In this document: positions 45,573 through 55,182 of the stretch, piece after piece
Layout: every line of letters begins with the position of its first letter
Numbering within the stretch: position 1 is the first letter of the stretch
NCBI RefSeq assembly: GCF_026191355.1
Contig: NZ_JAPHOQ010000008.1
Location: 169,118 to 233,117, forward strand
Origin: Legionella sheltonii
GTDB taxonomy: Bacteria; Pseudomonadota; Gammaproteobacteria; Legionellales; Legionellaceae
Reading direction: 5' to 3'
DNA: 64,000 nucleotides
Notes under the pieces: generated by a model
Database searches by the model: none
Told to the model about the DNA's origin: nothing
Seen by the model: the letters and a program-made list of their open reading frames with translations, nothing else
Program-made: the position numbers and the translations under genes

Positions 45573-45941
45573 TTAAGCTCCCGTGGTTGAGTGGAAATAA
45601 TCCACTCGAGCTACATCAACATCGGAAACAAACATCACCCCCGAATTCTGCTGCAATAAGGTTTTCATTCCTAAAGCAAGGGATGCTATGACTTCCTCCG
45701 GAGCTACGGCAAGAAACATAATCAGTGACGCTCGGTCGTTGAATAATATTTTTCCTTCATGAAATCCATTATGGCCTTTACCTGAGATGTTGCGAAACAA
45801 GGTAAACCCTGTGACTTTTGCCTCTTCCATCATCGAGCTGATGAGCTGTTCATGCTCACCAGAAACGATTATTTCTATTTTTTTCATGGGGTGGAGGTTA
45901 ATCCCAATATCCTTTCGTTCTTGAACTTTAATCACTTTCAT
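45573..45941 (-). CDS. PII-like regulatory protein of the DAB locus
   Basis: The 122-residue product follows a GAGGAG ribosome site 13 bp after dabA. The block MKKIEIIVSGEHEQLISSMM and the DVDVARVDYF end suggest a ferredoxin-like PII fold; an uridylylation-type Tyr loop is not seen. PII-like genes are known next to DAB (DUF2309) carbon pumps, and this position supports that reading. It probably senses a metabolite and controls the pump, which is inferred. Confidence 0.7.
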   Translation of the reverse strand: MKVIKVQERKDIGINLHPMKKIEIIVSGEHEQLISSMMEEAKVTGFTLFRNISGKGHNGFHEGKILFNDRASLIMFLAVAPEEVIASLALGMKTLLQQNSGVMFVSDVDVARVDYFHSTTGA

Positions 45942-45954
45942 TTTTTTCTCCTCA

Positions 45955-48240
45955 TTAGCGAGCTAAAATCCACGTGCCATTTTGATTCAGTTTGTAGGCT
46001 TGACCATCACTTGGTTCAATGATGATGAGATGAACCCACTCATTGAAGAACAATGTTTTTAAAACCGCTTGACGTTCAATGATGCTTGAGACGAGAGCTT
46101 TGGGTGCATGGACTACTGCCAACAGGCGTTGTGTCTGATGGTAAGGAGTTTGATCACTTCTCATCACCGATTGCAAAGGAAGTCCATGCATTAAATCACT
46201 GCCATTGCCTTGCATGATGCCTATTTTACCTGTGACATTGTGGGTTATTTTGCTGCCACTGCCGTAAGCAACATTATCGAGGGTTGAAAATAAATACTGG
46301 GTATTAATCCATTGAGCAACCACCATGGGTGCAGTGAGGATTGTTTCCAGGAAACTTCCTTCGGGGTCTTGTTCCCACTCATAGGAATGTAAAAAGCATC
46401 GACCATCAAGATTGATGTTTTTGGTTAAAGAACGGGGCGCCACAATAAAAGCTGCATTGCGTGCAAGACCCCATTCAGGGCGTGTTTCAGACCAATCCTG
46501 ACTTCTTCGCAGAATGTCTTGCTCTGCATGTTTTGAATTTAATTTGCGACCTCGTTCTAAATTATTGCTCGATTTTGCTTCCTCCAAATCGGCAAGTAAC
46601 TGATTTAGCAGAGCGGGATAAATGACCTTACTTGATTTCAGGTTATAAAGCTCAATAGAGTCCGTTGTGGTGTTGTGAAGAGCACCATAAAACACTGTAT
46701 CGATTGGAATGTGAATTCCTTTATCCTCTAAACCACTTCTTACTTCCGTTTTATTTAGAATTGCTGCCAATAATTTGGCGTTAATGCCCCCATGATTCCC
46801 GCCACAGGCACCACAATCTAGAGCCGATGCATAGGGATTATTTTCGGTGGAACTTCCATGACCGCAAAGAACAATCACTTTTGCAAAACCTGAAGAGAGC
46901 CCCATGAGGCGTAATACCGTTTCGGCATAGTCAATCTGCTCGCTTAACGCGATGCCTTGCTCCAAATTAGTCTCATTTAATTCAAACGAGGGCTCTGTTT
47001 GGATTTGGGGGACAATTAAATGATTTAAGGCTTGACTTGTTTTCTTGGTATAGTTAGGAGCTAACGATTGAAGCACCATCTTCAGGCCACACCAAGCTCC
47101 AAGGGTTTCAACCAAAGCAAAGGGCGTTGCAAAATTATATTTTAATTCTTGATAGACCTTGCCAAGAGCGGTCTTAACCGTCTTGCCCTGTTGGTGTTGT
47201 TCAATAAAGGCCTTATTTGCTGCGCTTGGTTTTTCATCAACACGATAACGGGGCTTTAATAATACTGGGCAACAGTCTTTTGTTTTGCCACTCTCAAACT
47301 CTTGCACACGAATAGGTATACCAAAAAAGCCGGCAAATCCTAAAGTTTCATAATTTCCCAGCTTCTCTATAGCCCGGCGAATTGGTTCAGAGCGGACATC
47401 AATACAAAACACCAGTTGCGCATCTGCTCTTTGAGTCTTGGTTGTCCGCTGATTGACTGCAGGCAACAGTGCTTTTAGTAATGCCTGCTCGTAGTGTTTT
47501 TCATTGCGTTTTATTTTTTTAAGAGCGTCCTGCACCAAAGAGCCATCTCCTTCGCTTTTTTTTTCCAGGCCTGCTTCAGGCCAGAGCAAACAGGTAATAA
47601 CCAGGCGCACCGCAAGAAACTCAGCGAGTGTAACCGGTATTTTGTCTGCTGTTGTTGGATGGTGCCAGTGAGTTTTCCATTTTACAAAACCCGCCCAACC
47701 TGGCAGATAAAGAAAGGTTTGGGTGATGAATTCTTCTGCTTTTTCTTTGGGTACATTAAGTTTTTTCAGGCAAAGAATAATTGCCTCTTCAGCAGACTCA
47801 GGCAGGCTCATTAGCCATTGTTTTGCCTCTTTCTTATGATCATGAAGTTTTTTGTCAAAACACGCTAGTTTCAAAAATCCAAAATAGAACCCTTTGTCTC
47901 GATAGGGCATTTCAATAGCACCTTGTCCAGCATCAAAAAAACCGCCACACCATTTAATCATCTGCAGGTTGACGTTTTCTAAAGCCCGATTGCGGGAAAC
48001 TTCCTTTCGTCGAAATCCGCCTTGCGCTAAAGCCTCTTCAAAACTTTGCGCTTCAAACCCTTGTAAGGGGTTGCATGCGATAAACGTTTCTAGCGGCCAA
48101 ACCGGGGCAATCCGTTGGGCAGCGTTATCCACCAATGCACGGACTTCGAGTCTCTTGTTTGGAGTTTTGACGGAGGCCTTTGTTTTCAAAGGCTGCTCAT
48201 TGATTTTTTCTTCATTCGCCATTGCTTTTGCTCTGCTCAT
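45955..48240 (-). CDS. dabA: DabA, carbonic-anhydrase-like subunit of the DAB inorganic carbon pump
   Basis: The 761-residue DUF2309/UPF0753 protein has the zinc residues of the family: C279 and D281 in FCIDVRSE, H461 in CGHGSS, and C476 in DCGACGGNHGG. The H-to-C spacing of 15 equals that of the studied DabA. DabA is thought to hydrate CO2 vectorially while DabB provides ion flux, so bicarbonate accumulates in the cytoplasm. GAGGAG lies before the ATG. It starts 18 bp after dabB. Confidence 0.9.
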   Translation of the reverse strand: MSRAKAMANEEKINEQPLKTKASVKTPNKRLEVRALVDNAAQRIAPVWPLETFIACNPLQGFEAQSFEEALAQGGFRRKEVSRNRALENVNLQMIKWCGGFFDAGQGAIEMPYRDKGFYFGFLKLACFDKKLHDHKKEAKQWLMSLPESAEEAIILCLKKLNVPKEKAEEFITQTFLYLPGWAGFVKWKTHWHHPTTADKIPVTLAEFLAVRLVITCLLWPEAGLEKKSEGDGSLVQDALKKIKRNEKHYEQALLKALLPAVNQRTTKTQRADAQLVFCIDVRSEPIRRAIEKLGNYETLGFAGFFGIPIRVQEFESGKTKDCCPVLLKPRYRVDEKPSAANKAFIEQHQQGKTVKTALGKVYQELKYNFATPFALVETLGAWCGLKMVLQSLAPNYTKKTSQALNHLIVPQIQTEPSFELNETNLEQGIALSEQIDYAETVLRLMGLSSGFAKVIVLCGHGSSTENNPYASALDCGACGGNHGGINAKLLAAILNKTEVRSGLEDKGIHIPIDTVFYGALHNTTTDSIELYNLKSSKVIYPALLNQLLADLEEAKSSNNLERGRKLNSKHAEQDILRRSQDWSETRPEWGLARNAAFIVAPRSLTKNINLDGRCFLHSYEWEQDPEGSFLETILTAPMVVAQWINTQYLFSTLDNVAYGSGSKITHNVTGKIGIMQGNGSDLMHGLPLQSVMRSDQTPYHQTQRLLAVVHAPKALVSSIIERQAVLKTLFFNEWVHLIIIEPSDGQAYKLNQNGTWILAR

Positions 48241-48258
48241 GGTTACTCCTCAGGATAA

Positions 48259-49776
48259 TTAGTATTTATAATCAGACCGTAATGCGGTTACCGTTTGTGG
48301 GGCGGGTTGGCTTTGATTGAATAAGTTCATGTAGAGCCAGCACCAAAAATTTGATTCTTTAATTTTTTTCGTAAACCCAAGGTTAAATAGCAGCCAGGGG
48401 AGTACAAGCAGAACTAAAGCAATCAGATGCAGTATTGATAGCTTGGGTAAGTAATACTGAGTTAAGTTAGGAAGAAGTGCTTCAATCAGATGAATGCTTG
48501 CTCCATATATCAATCCCGCTAAGGAAGCCATCAAGAGTCCAAGTGTCATGTTAATGATGGACAAGCGATTGTTCATTACTGTGAGCATCAGTTGTGCTCC
48601 TGCAATGAATGCAAATACCAGTAAGAATGAGGTTGCCTGCAGAGACAGGATTGGCTTATTCGTCATAAATGCAAAACCAAGCATGCCTAAGAAGCCGCCA
48701 CTGCACGCAATTAAAAAGAGAAGCGGTTTGTATCCAGTGGCTTTAGGTTCATTCCTTTTTTGAGCAATCGCAGAGCCCGAATTGAGGAATAAATAAGCTT
48801 TAAATAAGCCATGCCAACACAAGTGAGCTACAGCGGCGGCAAATAATCCCAAACCGCATTGCATCATCATAAATCCCATTTGCGCTAAGGTAGAGCACGC
48901 CAGCATTTTCTTGATGTCATGCTGCATGAGCTTCCAAAAGGTTCCTAAAAATGCTGAGATGGTTCCAAGAATGAATACAGTCATGAGTAAGTGACTCGAT
49001 GCTGCAAAGAGCGGGGCAAATTTGACAATCAGGATGCCACCGCCATTGACAAGACCTGCATGCATTAGCGCGGAAACCGGGGTTGGTGAATTTAAAGAGC
49101 TAATCAACCAGCGATGAAACGGCCAAATGGCAGATTGAGTTAATGCCGTGAGTATCATCAACGTCATCGCTGGCATGAACACGGCTGAACTTGCTATATC
49201 TTTCTGATTTATAGCTTGAATGGATGCAGTGTCACTACTTAAGGTGATTAAGATAAAAGCGGCTAACAAGCTGATACTTCCTACTAATAAAGTATTGAAG
49301 GTAAGCCGACCTGAATTTTTTGCCGCAGTCCATTCGCTCTTATGAACCATTAAAGCAATTAATAGCAGGTTACTTAGCGACCAGGAGCACCAAAACAGAA
49401 ACAGATTATCGGCAAGAACCATAACTACAGCACTAAGCGTAATCGCTGAGAGGGTGCAAAAATAACGCGAATAGAGTCGGTCGCCATCCATGTACCTTAG
49501 TGAAAATCGATGAACAATAAAGCTCACCAATAAAACTAAAGTACATAATAACAGGGCTAAGGTATTCAGGCTGGTGAGTAGATAAATCATCGGCATTTCT
49601 GAAAAGCGCAAGCAGCTTAACAAAATAACACCGATTACAAATCCAAAACCAATCAATGCACCTGCCCAGCGAGCGGCAGATGCAGCTCTTTTCCTGCCAC
49701 TAAAACAGTTAATGAACAGGGCGAGGGTTGGACATGCCAGAAGCGCGCCAGATAAAAAAAGTATTATTGTATTCAC
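48259..49776 (-). CDS. dabB: DabB, proton/sodium-conducting membrane subunit (NuoL-like)
   Basis: The protein has at least a dozen hydrophobic segments and a proton-pump signature around WPFHRWLISSLNSPTPVSALMHAG, as in NuoL/MrpA-type antiporter subunits. The GTG at 49776 has GAGGA five bases before it; an ATG at 49788 is four codons longer but lacks a ribosome site. The product is 505 residues. It is the first gene of the run and is divergent from a LysR gene. Confidence 0.88.
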   Translation of the reverse strand: MNTIILFLSGALLACPTLALFINCFSGRKRAASAARWAGALIGFGFVIGVILLSCLRFSEMPMIYLLTSLNTLALLLCTLVLLVSFIVHRFSLRYMDGDRLYSRYFCTLSAITLSAVVMVLADNLFLFWCSWSLSNLLLIALMVHKSEWTAAKNSGRLTFNTLLVGSISLLAAFILITLSSDTASIQAINQKDIASSAVFMPAMTLMILTALTQSAIWPFHRWLISSLNSPTPVSALMHAGLVNGGGILIVKFAPLFAASSHLLMTVFILGTISAFLGTFWKLMQHDIKKMLACSTLAQMGFMMMQCGLGLFAAAVAHLCWHGLFKAYLFLNSGSAIAQKRNEPKATGYKPLLFLIACSGGFLGMLGFAFMTNKPILSLQATSFLLVFAFIAGAQLMLTVMNNRLSIINMTLGLLMASLAGLIYGASIHLIEALLPNLTQYYLPKLSILHLIALVLLVLPWLLFNLGFTKKIKESNFWCWLYMNLFNQSQPAPQTVTALRSDYKY

Positions 49777-49815
49777 AGCATTCCTCATTAGAAAATGTTT
49801 TGCTACAATGAAAAT

Positions 49816-49834
49816 ATATAAGATAAACTTATAT
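49816..49834. promoter_or_regulatory. LysR-type palindrome between dabB and the regulator
   Basis: ATATAAG-ATAAA-CTTATAT is a perfect 7-bp inverted repeat with a 5-bp spacer, and its core TAAGATAAACTTA fits the T-N11-A LysR rule. It lies midway in the 100-bp divergent gap between the dab genes and the LysR gene. Confidence 0.6.
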
Positions 49835-49876
49835 TAGTAAAATTAATAATTTTTATATCTTTGATTAGGATTTCTA

Positions 49877-50728
49877 ATGAGCCTTGATACCGTAACCTTG
49901 CAATGCTTTTTGGCGGTTGCAGAAACCAGAAGTTTTACAAAAGCAGCCGTTCGTGTTGGACGCACTCAGTCCGCAGTGAGTCAGCAGATTGCAAAACTGG
50001 AGCAGTTGATTGAAAAACCCTTAATTCTTCGCGGACGCGAGTTGTCGCTAACCCCTGATGGCGAGCTTTTTTTAGGTTATGCCAAAAGAATTTATGAACT
50101 GCATCGCGAATCACTTGACCGATTTAAGGCCCCAGAACTTCATGGGGAACTTCGATTTGGTTTGCCTGAGGATTTTGCGTCAATGTTTTTATCGGATGTG
50201 TTGGTGGAGTTTTCACGACTGCATCCACGGGTGATGCTGAATGTTGAGTGTGAACTGACTCTTAATTTAATCGAACGTTTTAACCACGGCGATTTTGATT
50301 TGATATTGATTAAAACCAATCAAAGAAATCAAATTGCTGAGGGTGTAGATGTGTGGAATGAGTCAGTCGATTGGGTGGGGAAGAGAGAGCTTCTCACTCA
50401 ACTCAATAAAAACACACCAATTCCGCTGGTGCTCTCACCAACACCTTGTGTTTATCGTGGAAACGTGATTGATTCTCTAGAGAGTCACCATTTAAACTGG
50501 CGTCTTGTGTTCAGTAGTCAAAGCTACACTGGGAAAATGGCTGCAGTGCGCGCAGGGTTAGGAATTACTGCCATACAACGCAGCATGATTCCTAATGATC
50601 TTGACCGACTTGATGAGGCTTTTTTACCTAAATTAAACGATATTCATGTATCCTTGCTAAAAAAGAAAGAGCACAATAAGGCAATCGAGTCCCTTGAGTT
50701 TTTTTTATTGAAAAAATTAAAACACTAG
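49877..50728 (+). CDS. LysR-family transcriptional regulator
   Basis: The 283-residue protein has the N-terminal helix-turn-helix (SFTKAAVRVGRTQSAVSQQIAKLE, about residues 18-41) and a two-lobed effector domain. It is divergent from dabB with a LysR-type palindrome between them, so it is the likely regulator of the dab genes, similar to CbbR next to DAB loci. Ligand is unknown. Confidence 0.88.
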   Translation: MSLDTVTLQCFLAVAETRSFTKAAVRVGRTQSAVSQQIAKLEQLIEKPLILRGRELSLTPDGELFLGYAKRIYELHRESLDRFKAPELHGELRFGLPEDFASMFLSDVLVEFSRLHPRVMLNVECELTLNLIERFNHGDFDLILIKTNQRNQIAEGVDVWNESVDWVGKRELLTQLNKNTPIPLVLSPTPCVYRGNVIDSLESHHLNWRLVFSSQSYTGKMAAVRAGLGITAIQRSMIPNDLDRLDEAFLPKLNDIHVSLLKKKEHNKAIESLEFFLLKKLKH

Positions 50729-50762
50729 TTTTTAGGATTAAAAAAGGATAATAAGTAAAGAA

Positions 50763-52331
50763 ATGAATTCAATTACTGATGTTTTAGATAGACCCACTCT
50801 GATATCGATTGCACTCATTAGCTTGATAGCAAGCTTATTCACATTAAGCATTCCGATTGCTGCACAGACATTAATCAATTTAATTGCTTTTGGTAAATTA
50901 ATGCAGCCCGTACTGACCTTGAGTCTTATTGTGTTCATCTTAATGGCGGCACTGGGTGCCTTAAATGTTTGGCAAACTGTAATTCTTGAAGTCATTCAGC
51001 AAAAATTGATGGTAAAAATAAGTCTAAACCTCACCAATCATTTTACCCGTCTGTCGCTTGATAGTTTTTCAACGCATCATGGTCCTGAGCTGGTCAATCG
51101 TTTTTTTGAAGTGGCTACCATCAATAAATCACTTTCCAGTCTTTTGCTTTATGGGGTTAATTTAGGATTACAGCTTTTTTTGGGGTTATTACTTCTCCTC
51201 ATTTACCATCCCTTATTTATCATTTTTGACGTAGCTATCATTCTCAGTCTCTTGTTAATTATTTTTATCCCCTTTCGTAAGGGATTAGAAAGTGCAAAAA
51301 AAGAATGTGCCGAAAAACATCAAGTGGGTGCCTGGCTTGAAGAACTTCTAATCAATCGATTTTTATTCCGGTTTAGTAATTATAATCACTACGCCACGTT
51401 ACAATCCGACAAGCATTTGGTTTCTTTTTTAAATGCAAGAAAGACTCATTTTAAACAACTGATTAAGCATCAAATTGGTTTTTATCTGCTGGCTGCGTTT
51501 TCAAGTAGCCTCCTTTTGGGATTAGGAGGATATCTTGTGATTAAAAATCAATTGAGTTTAGGACAACTGGTCGCTGCTGAAATTGTTCTTGGTGCATTGA
51601 TTTATGCATTTAAACGATTTGGTGTTCTTCTTGAGAATTATTATGATTTAATTGCCTCCAAGAATAAGATTGATGTAGTCCTCAATTTGCCCTTAGAAGA
51701 AATTAAAATCGATCTCAATGCTTTATTTGTACCTATCCAAACCATAGAAATAAAATTCCCAAATAAGACTCAAGCAATTGCCTCTTTGAATAAACCTCTA
51801 TTAATTTATTCTCAGGATGCACAGAGTTGCAAAACATTTTCTGAATCACTGCTAGGATTTGGGAAAAAATATGATATGCACGTTCAAGTCAATCAACAAT
51901 TATGCAATGAAAAGCATCGAGCAGCACTTCGAGAATACAGTTTATTGCTACGAAAACCTGAATGGTTTGTAGGCAGCATTTATGACAACTTAGTACTAAA
52001 CCATAAGAATATCTCTCCTAAACAGGTTATGGAGCAGCTCAATCATTTCGGACTTTCTGAAAAAATAGTACATCAACCTTTAGGTTTAAAAGCGGTTATT
52101 TATGATTGGCAAAATGAATTTACTGAGTTTGAGCTTATTGCACTCATGATAGTACGAATTATCTTGCTTGAGCCTCAGTTAGTGATTATTGACCGTACTT
52201 TTGATGGATTGGAGCGCGATAAAATTGACTTGCTCATGGCACCATTGCTGAACTTAAAAAATACCCTGATGATTTTAGTTAGCCAAGCTCATCAATTTAA
52301 AGAAATATCAAATTACGCGGTGCTTCCATGA
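50763..52331 (+). CDS. ABC transporter with degenerate nucleotide-binding domain
   Basis: The 522-residue protein has about six membrane segments (residues ~10-280) in a type I exporter layout. The C-terminal half retains a nucleotide-binding-like fold but lacks key residues. The Walker A place reads SQDAQSCKT (350-358, glycines lost, K357-T358 kept), the signature place reads EFTEFEL, the Walker B aspartate D477 is followed by Arg instead of the catalytic Glu, and the H-loop His is replaced (VSQAHQF). It overlaps the HlyD gene by 4 bp. It probably does not hydrolyse ATP by itself. Confidence 0.82.
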   Translation: MNSITDVLDRPTLISIALISLIASLFTLSIPIAAQTLINLIAFGKLMQPVLTLSLIVFILMAALGALNVWQTVILEVIQQKLMVKISLNLTNHFTRLSLDSFSTHHGPELVNRFFEVATINKSLSSLLLYGVNLGLQLFLGLLLLLIYHPLFIIFDVAIILSLLLIIFIPFRKGLESAKKECAEKHQVGAWLEELLINRFLFRFSNYNHYATLQSDKHLVSFLNARKTHFKQLIKHQIGFYLLAAFSSSLLLGLGGYLVIKNQLSLGQLVAAEIVLGALIYAFKRFGVLLENYYDLIASKNKIDVVLNLPLEEIKIDLNALFVPIQTIEIKFPNKTQAIASLNKPLLIYSQDAQSCKTFSESLLGFGKKYDMHVQVNQQLCNEKHRAALREYSLLLRKPEWFVGSIYDNLVLNHKNISPKQVMEQLNHFGLSEKIVHQPLGLKAVIYDWQNEFTEFELIALMIVRIILLEPQLVIIDRTFDGLERDKIDLLMAPLLNLKNTLMILVSQAHQFKEISNYAVLP

Positions 52332-53338
52332 AATTACATGCCTATACGATGATCGCCAAACTCCCCAAGCCCCAAAAAATCGCCAAAATCATTGTTCTTA
52401 TTGCTTTGATTCTCATTTTATTTTTAATTTTTACTCCCTGGCAACAGTTTGCTCTTGGCAATGGAAAAGTGATTGCTTATTCCCCGACTGAGCGACTTCA
52501 TACATTGAACTCACCAATCAATGGACGCATTAAAAAATGGTATGTTGATGAGGGAATGAAGGTACAGCCTGGCGATCTTATCGTTGAAATCAGCGATATT
52601 GATCCTCAATTATTAAAGCGATTGGAATTAGAAAAAAAAGCTATCGAATTGCGGATACAGGCAGCACAGCAATCCATTATAGCCGGAAAAGCCAATCTAG
52701 AACGTCAAAAAAGATTGTATCAGCAAGGAATTAATTCAAAGCGTCAGTTTGAATTGGCACAAATTGAATATTCGAAATACCAAAGTGAGTTAGCACAAGC
52801 AAATATTGATCTAGTCGATGTTGATGTGCGAATCGCCCGTCAGCAAACACAACTCATAAAAGCACATGTCGCGGGAGTAATTTTTAAACGGTTGACAGGT
52901 CAAGAGAGCGTCGTCATTAAAGCAGGAGATGTTTTAGCGCAAATTATTCCCGACACACAATCGCGCGCGGTGGAGTTATGGATTGATGGCAATGATATTC
53001 CGTTTGTTCAACTTCATCAAAAAGCTCGATTACAGTTTGAAGGATGGCCTGCAATCCAATTTAGAGGTTGGCCAGAAATTGCTGTAGGTACCTTTGGTGG
53101 TACGGTAGCCTTTATAGATCCCACAGACAATGGAATGGGGTTATTTCGTGCCGTCATTGTCCCAGATGAGCCTTGGCCTCAACCTCGATTTTTAAGACAA
53201 GGCGTGCGTGTTCATGGTTGGGTTCAATTAGGCGAAGTCCCTTTATGGTATGAATTGTGGCGCCAATTTAATGGTTTTCCGCCCGAAAGTACTCCCGAGA
53301 AGAATTCGTTAAGTACTCCAGGGAAGAATCCGTCATGA
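52328..53338 (+). CDS. HlyD-family periplasmic adaptor
   Basis: The 336-residue protein has one N-terminal membrane segment (about residues 21-39). A lipoyl-like half (INGRIKKWYVDEGMKVQPGD), a hairpin coiled coil (~95-170), the second lipoyl half (AHVAGVIFKR) and a beta-barrel region follow. It would link the ABC protein to the outer-membrane channel. It overlaps both neighbours by 4 bp. Confidence 0.88.
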   Translation: MKLHAYTMIAKLPKPQKIAKIIVLIALILILFLIFTPWQQFALGNGKVIAYSPTERLHTLNSPINGRIKKWYVDEGMKVQPGDLIVEISDIDPQLLKRLELEKKAIELRIQAAQQSIIAGKANLERQKRLYQQGINSKRQFELAQIEYSKYQSELAQANIDLVDVDVRIARQQTQLIKAHVAGVIFKRLTGQESVVIKAGDVLAQIIPDTQSRAVELWIDGNDIPFVQLHQKARLQFEGWPAIQFRGWPEIAVGTFGGTVAFIDPTDNGMGLFRAVIVPDEPWPQPRFLRQGVRVHGWVQLGEVPLWYELWRQFNGFPPESTPEKNSLSTPGKNPS

Positions 53339-54750
53339 TTCGACTTTTTACTCATAGTGGTTTTAAATATCAGCTCATTCTAGGTTTAATGTGTTGTCTT
53401 CCCTCGGTTGTCAGTGTGGCAAGAGAAGACCCTCAATTAACCCTGGATAAGGTGCTTCAGAGCGTTACTGAATATTATCCCAAAATTAAAATAGCACGTT
53501 TGGAAATTACAAAGGCTCAAGGCGCGCATTTGAGTGCGTTGGGAAAGTTCGATCCCTCTCTTGATGCAAGCACTCGATCCCAGCCAGCGGGTGGTTATAT
53601 CAATAATTACGGAGATACCCAGATCAGTGTTCCTACTTTTTATAATGGAGTCCAATTATTTGCTGGGTATCGAAATGGCAATGGAAACTGGCCTATTTAT
53701 TATCAAAATTACTTAACGAATTCAGGTGGAGAATACCGAGCCGGTTTATCATTACCTTTACTTCGAGATCGATTGATTGATAAGGAGCGAACCGATTTAT
53801 TAACTACCGCTGAATCCATTGAGTTGAAAAAACACGACATGGAAGCAATAAAAATTAAGATATATCAGGAAACGATTAAAGCCTATTGGCAATGGGTAGA
53901 AGCAGGGTGGCAATTAAAAACCTTTAAAGAGTTATTAAAATTAGCGCGAAAGCGACAAGTTGCCATTGAGCAGCAAGCAAATCAGGGCGATCTCGCGCGA
54001 CTTGCAATCACTGAAAACACACAACAAATAGTCCAAAGAGAGCAGTTGCTGAATCAAGGGAGAATGATATTCGAACAAGCTGCAATAAATTTATCTTTGT
54101 ATTATCGAGATGAACGAGGGAACCCCAAAATTCCATCGGCACAAAGTCTGCCTTCCCAGATTTGGATGCAGCAACGTCAATTAGCCCAAGGATTCCCTCA
54201 GTTAATTCGCCATCCTGCATTACAGAAACTGCGAAACTACTCAAAAATAATAAGACTGAAGCGTGATTTAGCGAAAAATGAGTTGCTCCCCAATTTGGAT
54301 GCTACTGCATCGACTTTTAAGCAAAACGGCAGTGGCGGATATCCTGCGTTAATTCCTCAGGCAGCTTTTATCGGCGTTTCGTTCAAATTTCCTGTATTAC
54401 GACGAGAAGCCAAAGGAAAATTAATTCGTACCCAAAGTGAGCTGGAGCAAATACGAGCGGAAAAAAAGTTTATGTATGAGCAGCTTAGAAATGAACTCAC
54501 CAATCTTTACATTGGGATAAGAAGAATGCGTCAACAAGTCGCTTTCTTAAAAAAAGAATATTCCTTGGCACTAAAGGTGCAACAGGGAGAGACAAAAAAA
54601 TTCACTGAAGGGGACAGTACTTTGTTCCTTGTGAATCAACGAGAGCAATTAACTACCCAGGTGAAACTTAATTGGATAAATGCCCAGGTGCAACAGGAAG
54701 AGTTAAAAGATTTGGTACGTTTCTTTTCCTCAGCGAATTTGGAAAAGTAA
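53335..54750 (+). CDS. TolC-family outer-membrane efflux protein
   Basis: The 471-residue product has a signal peptide (about 1-29) and two long helical repeats of the TolC type (roughly residues 40-240 and 290-465), with the typical ending EELKDLVRFF. It completes an ABC-HlyD-TolC export set with the two preceding genes; all three share 4-bp overlaps. Confidence 0.88.
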   Translation: MIRLFTHSGFKYQLILGLMCCLPSVVSVAREDPQLTLDKVLQSVTEYYPKIKIARLEITKAQGAHLSALGKFDPSLDASTRSQPAGGYINNYGDTQISVPTFYNGVQLFAGYRNGNGNWPIYYQNYLTNSGGEYRAGLSLPLLRDRLIDKERTDLLTTAESIELKKHDMEAIKIKIYQETIKAYWQWVEAGWQLKTFKELLKLARKRQVAIEQQANQGDLARLAITENTQQIVQREQLLNQGRMIFEQAAINLSLYYRDERGNPKIPSAQSLPSQIWMQQRQLAQGFPQLIRHPALQKLRNYSKIIRLKRDLAKNELLPNLDATASTFKQNGSGGYPALIPQAAFIGVSFKFPVLRREAKGKLIRTQSELEQIRAEKKFMYEQLRNELTNLYIGIRRMRQQVAFLKKEYSLALKVQQGETKKFTEGDSTLFLVNQREQLTTQVKLNWINAQVQQEELKDLVRFFSSANLEK

Positions 54751-55182
54751 AATCCAAAATACAGGAACTATTTTAATCGACACCAATTAATGGAAAGGAG
54801 CTCTTAGGACCAGTCGATATTCATCATTTTGCTCGGATTACGAGTCAATTTTTACCAGAGTAGAAAATAATGCATCAAAGACCCACAAAGGCGTGTAGCA
54901 CACTGTGGTCATTTGGCACCTGGTTTTAGGAGGTGAACAGATGTTCCTGGGATAGAGGATTTACTCAACCAAATTGTCTCAAATCCTGAGTGAACACTGT
55001 AAAAAGTAATTGGGCCGAACAGTGCAAAAGCCTATTTCAAATAAGGCATAAGGTAGAATTCACCCCGAACAGTATGCCTATCTTTGTCCCATGCAGATCA
55101 AATACTATACATTTGTTTTGAATTTTTGTATAATTATTACAAAATTTTACACAAATGATACATTTCAAGGGGTGGTTTTAGA
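54751..55182. other. Intergenic region after the export trio
   Basis: About 430 bp without a supportable gene. A TATAAT at about 55129 may serve the next gene, but its -35 is poor. A short repeated motif CCGAACAGT occurs at about 55013 and 55066. Confidence 0.4.

Noticed and set aside
42412..49834. Extending the mobile island to include the dab-purEK region
   Set aside because: No full element copies, integrase or broken genes occur there; the genes are intact and operon-like.
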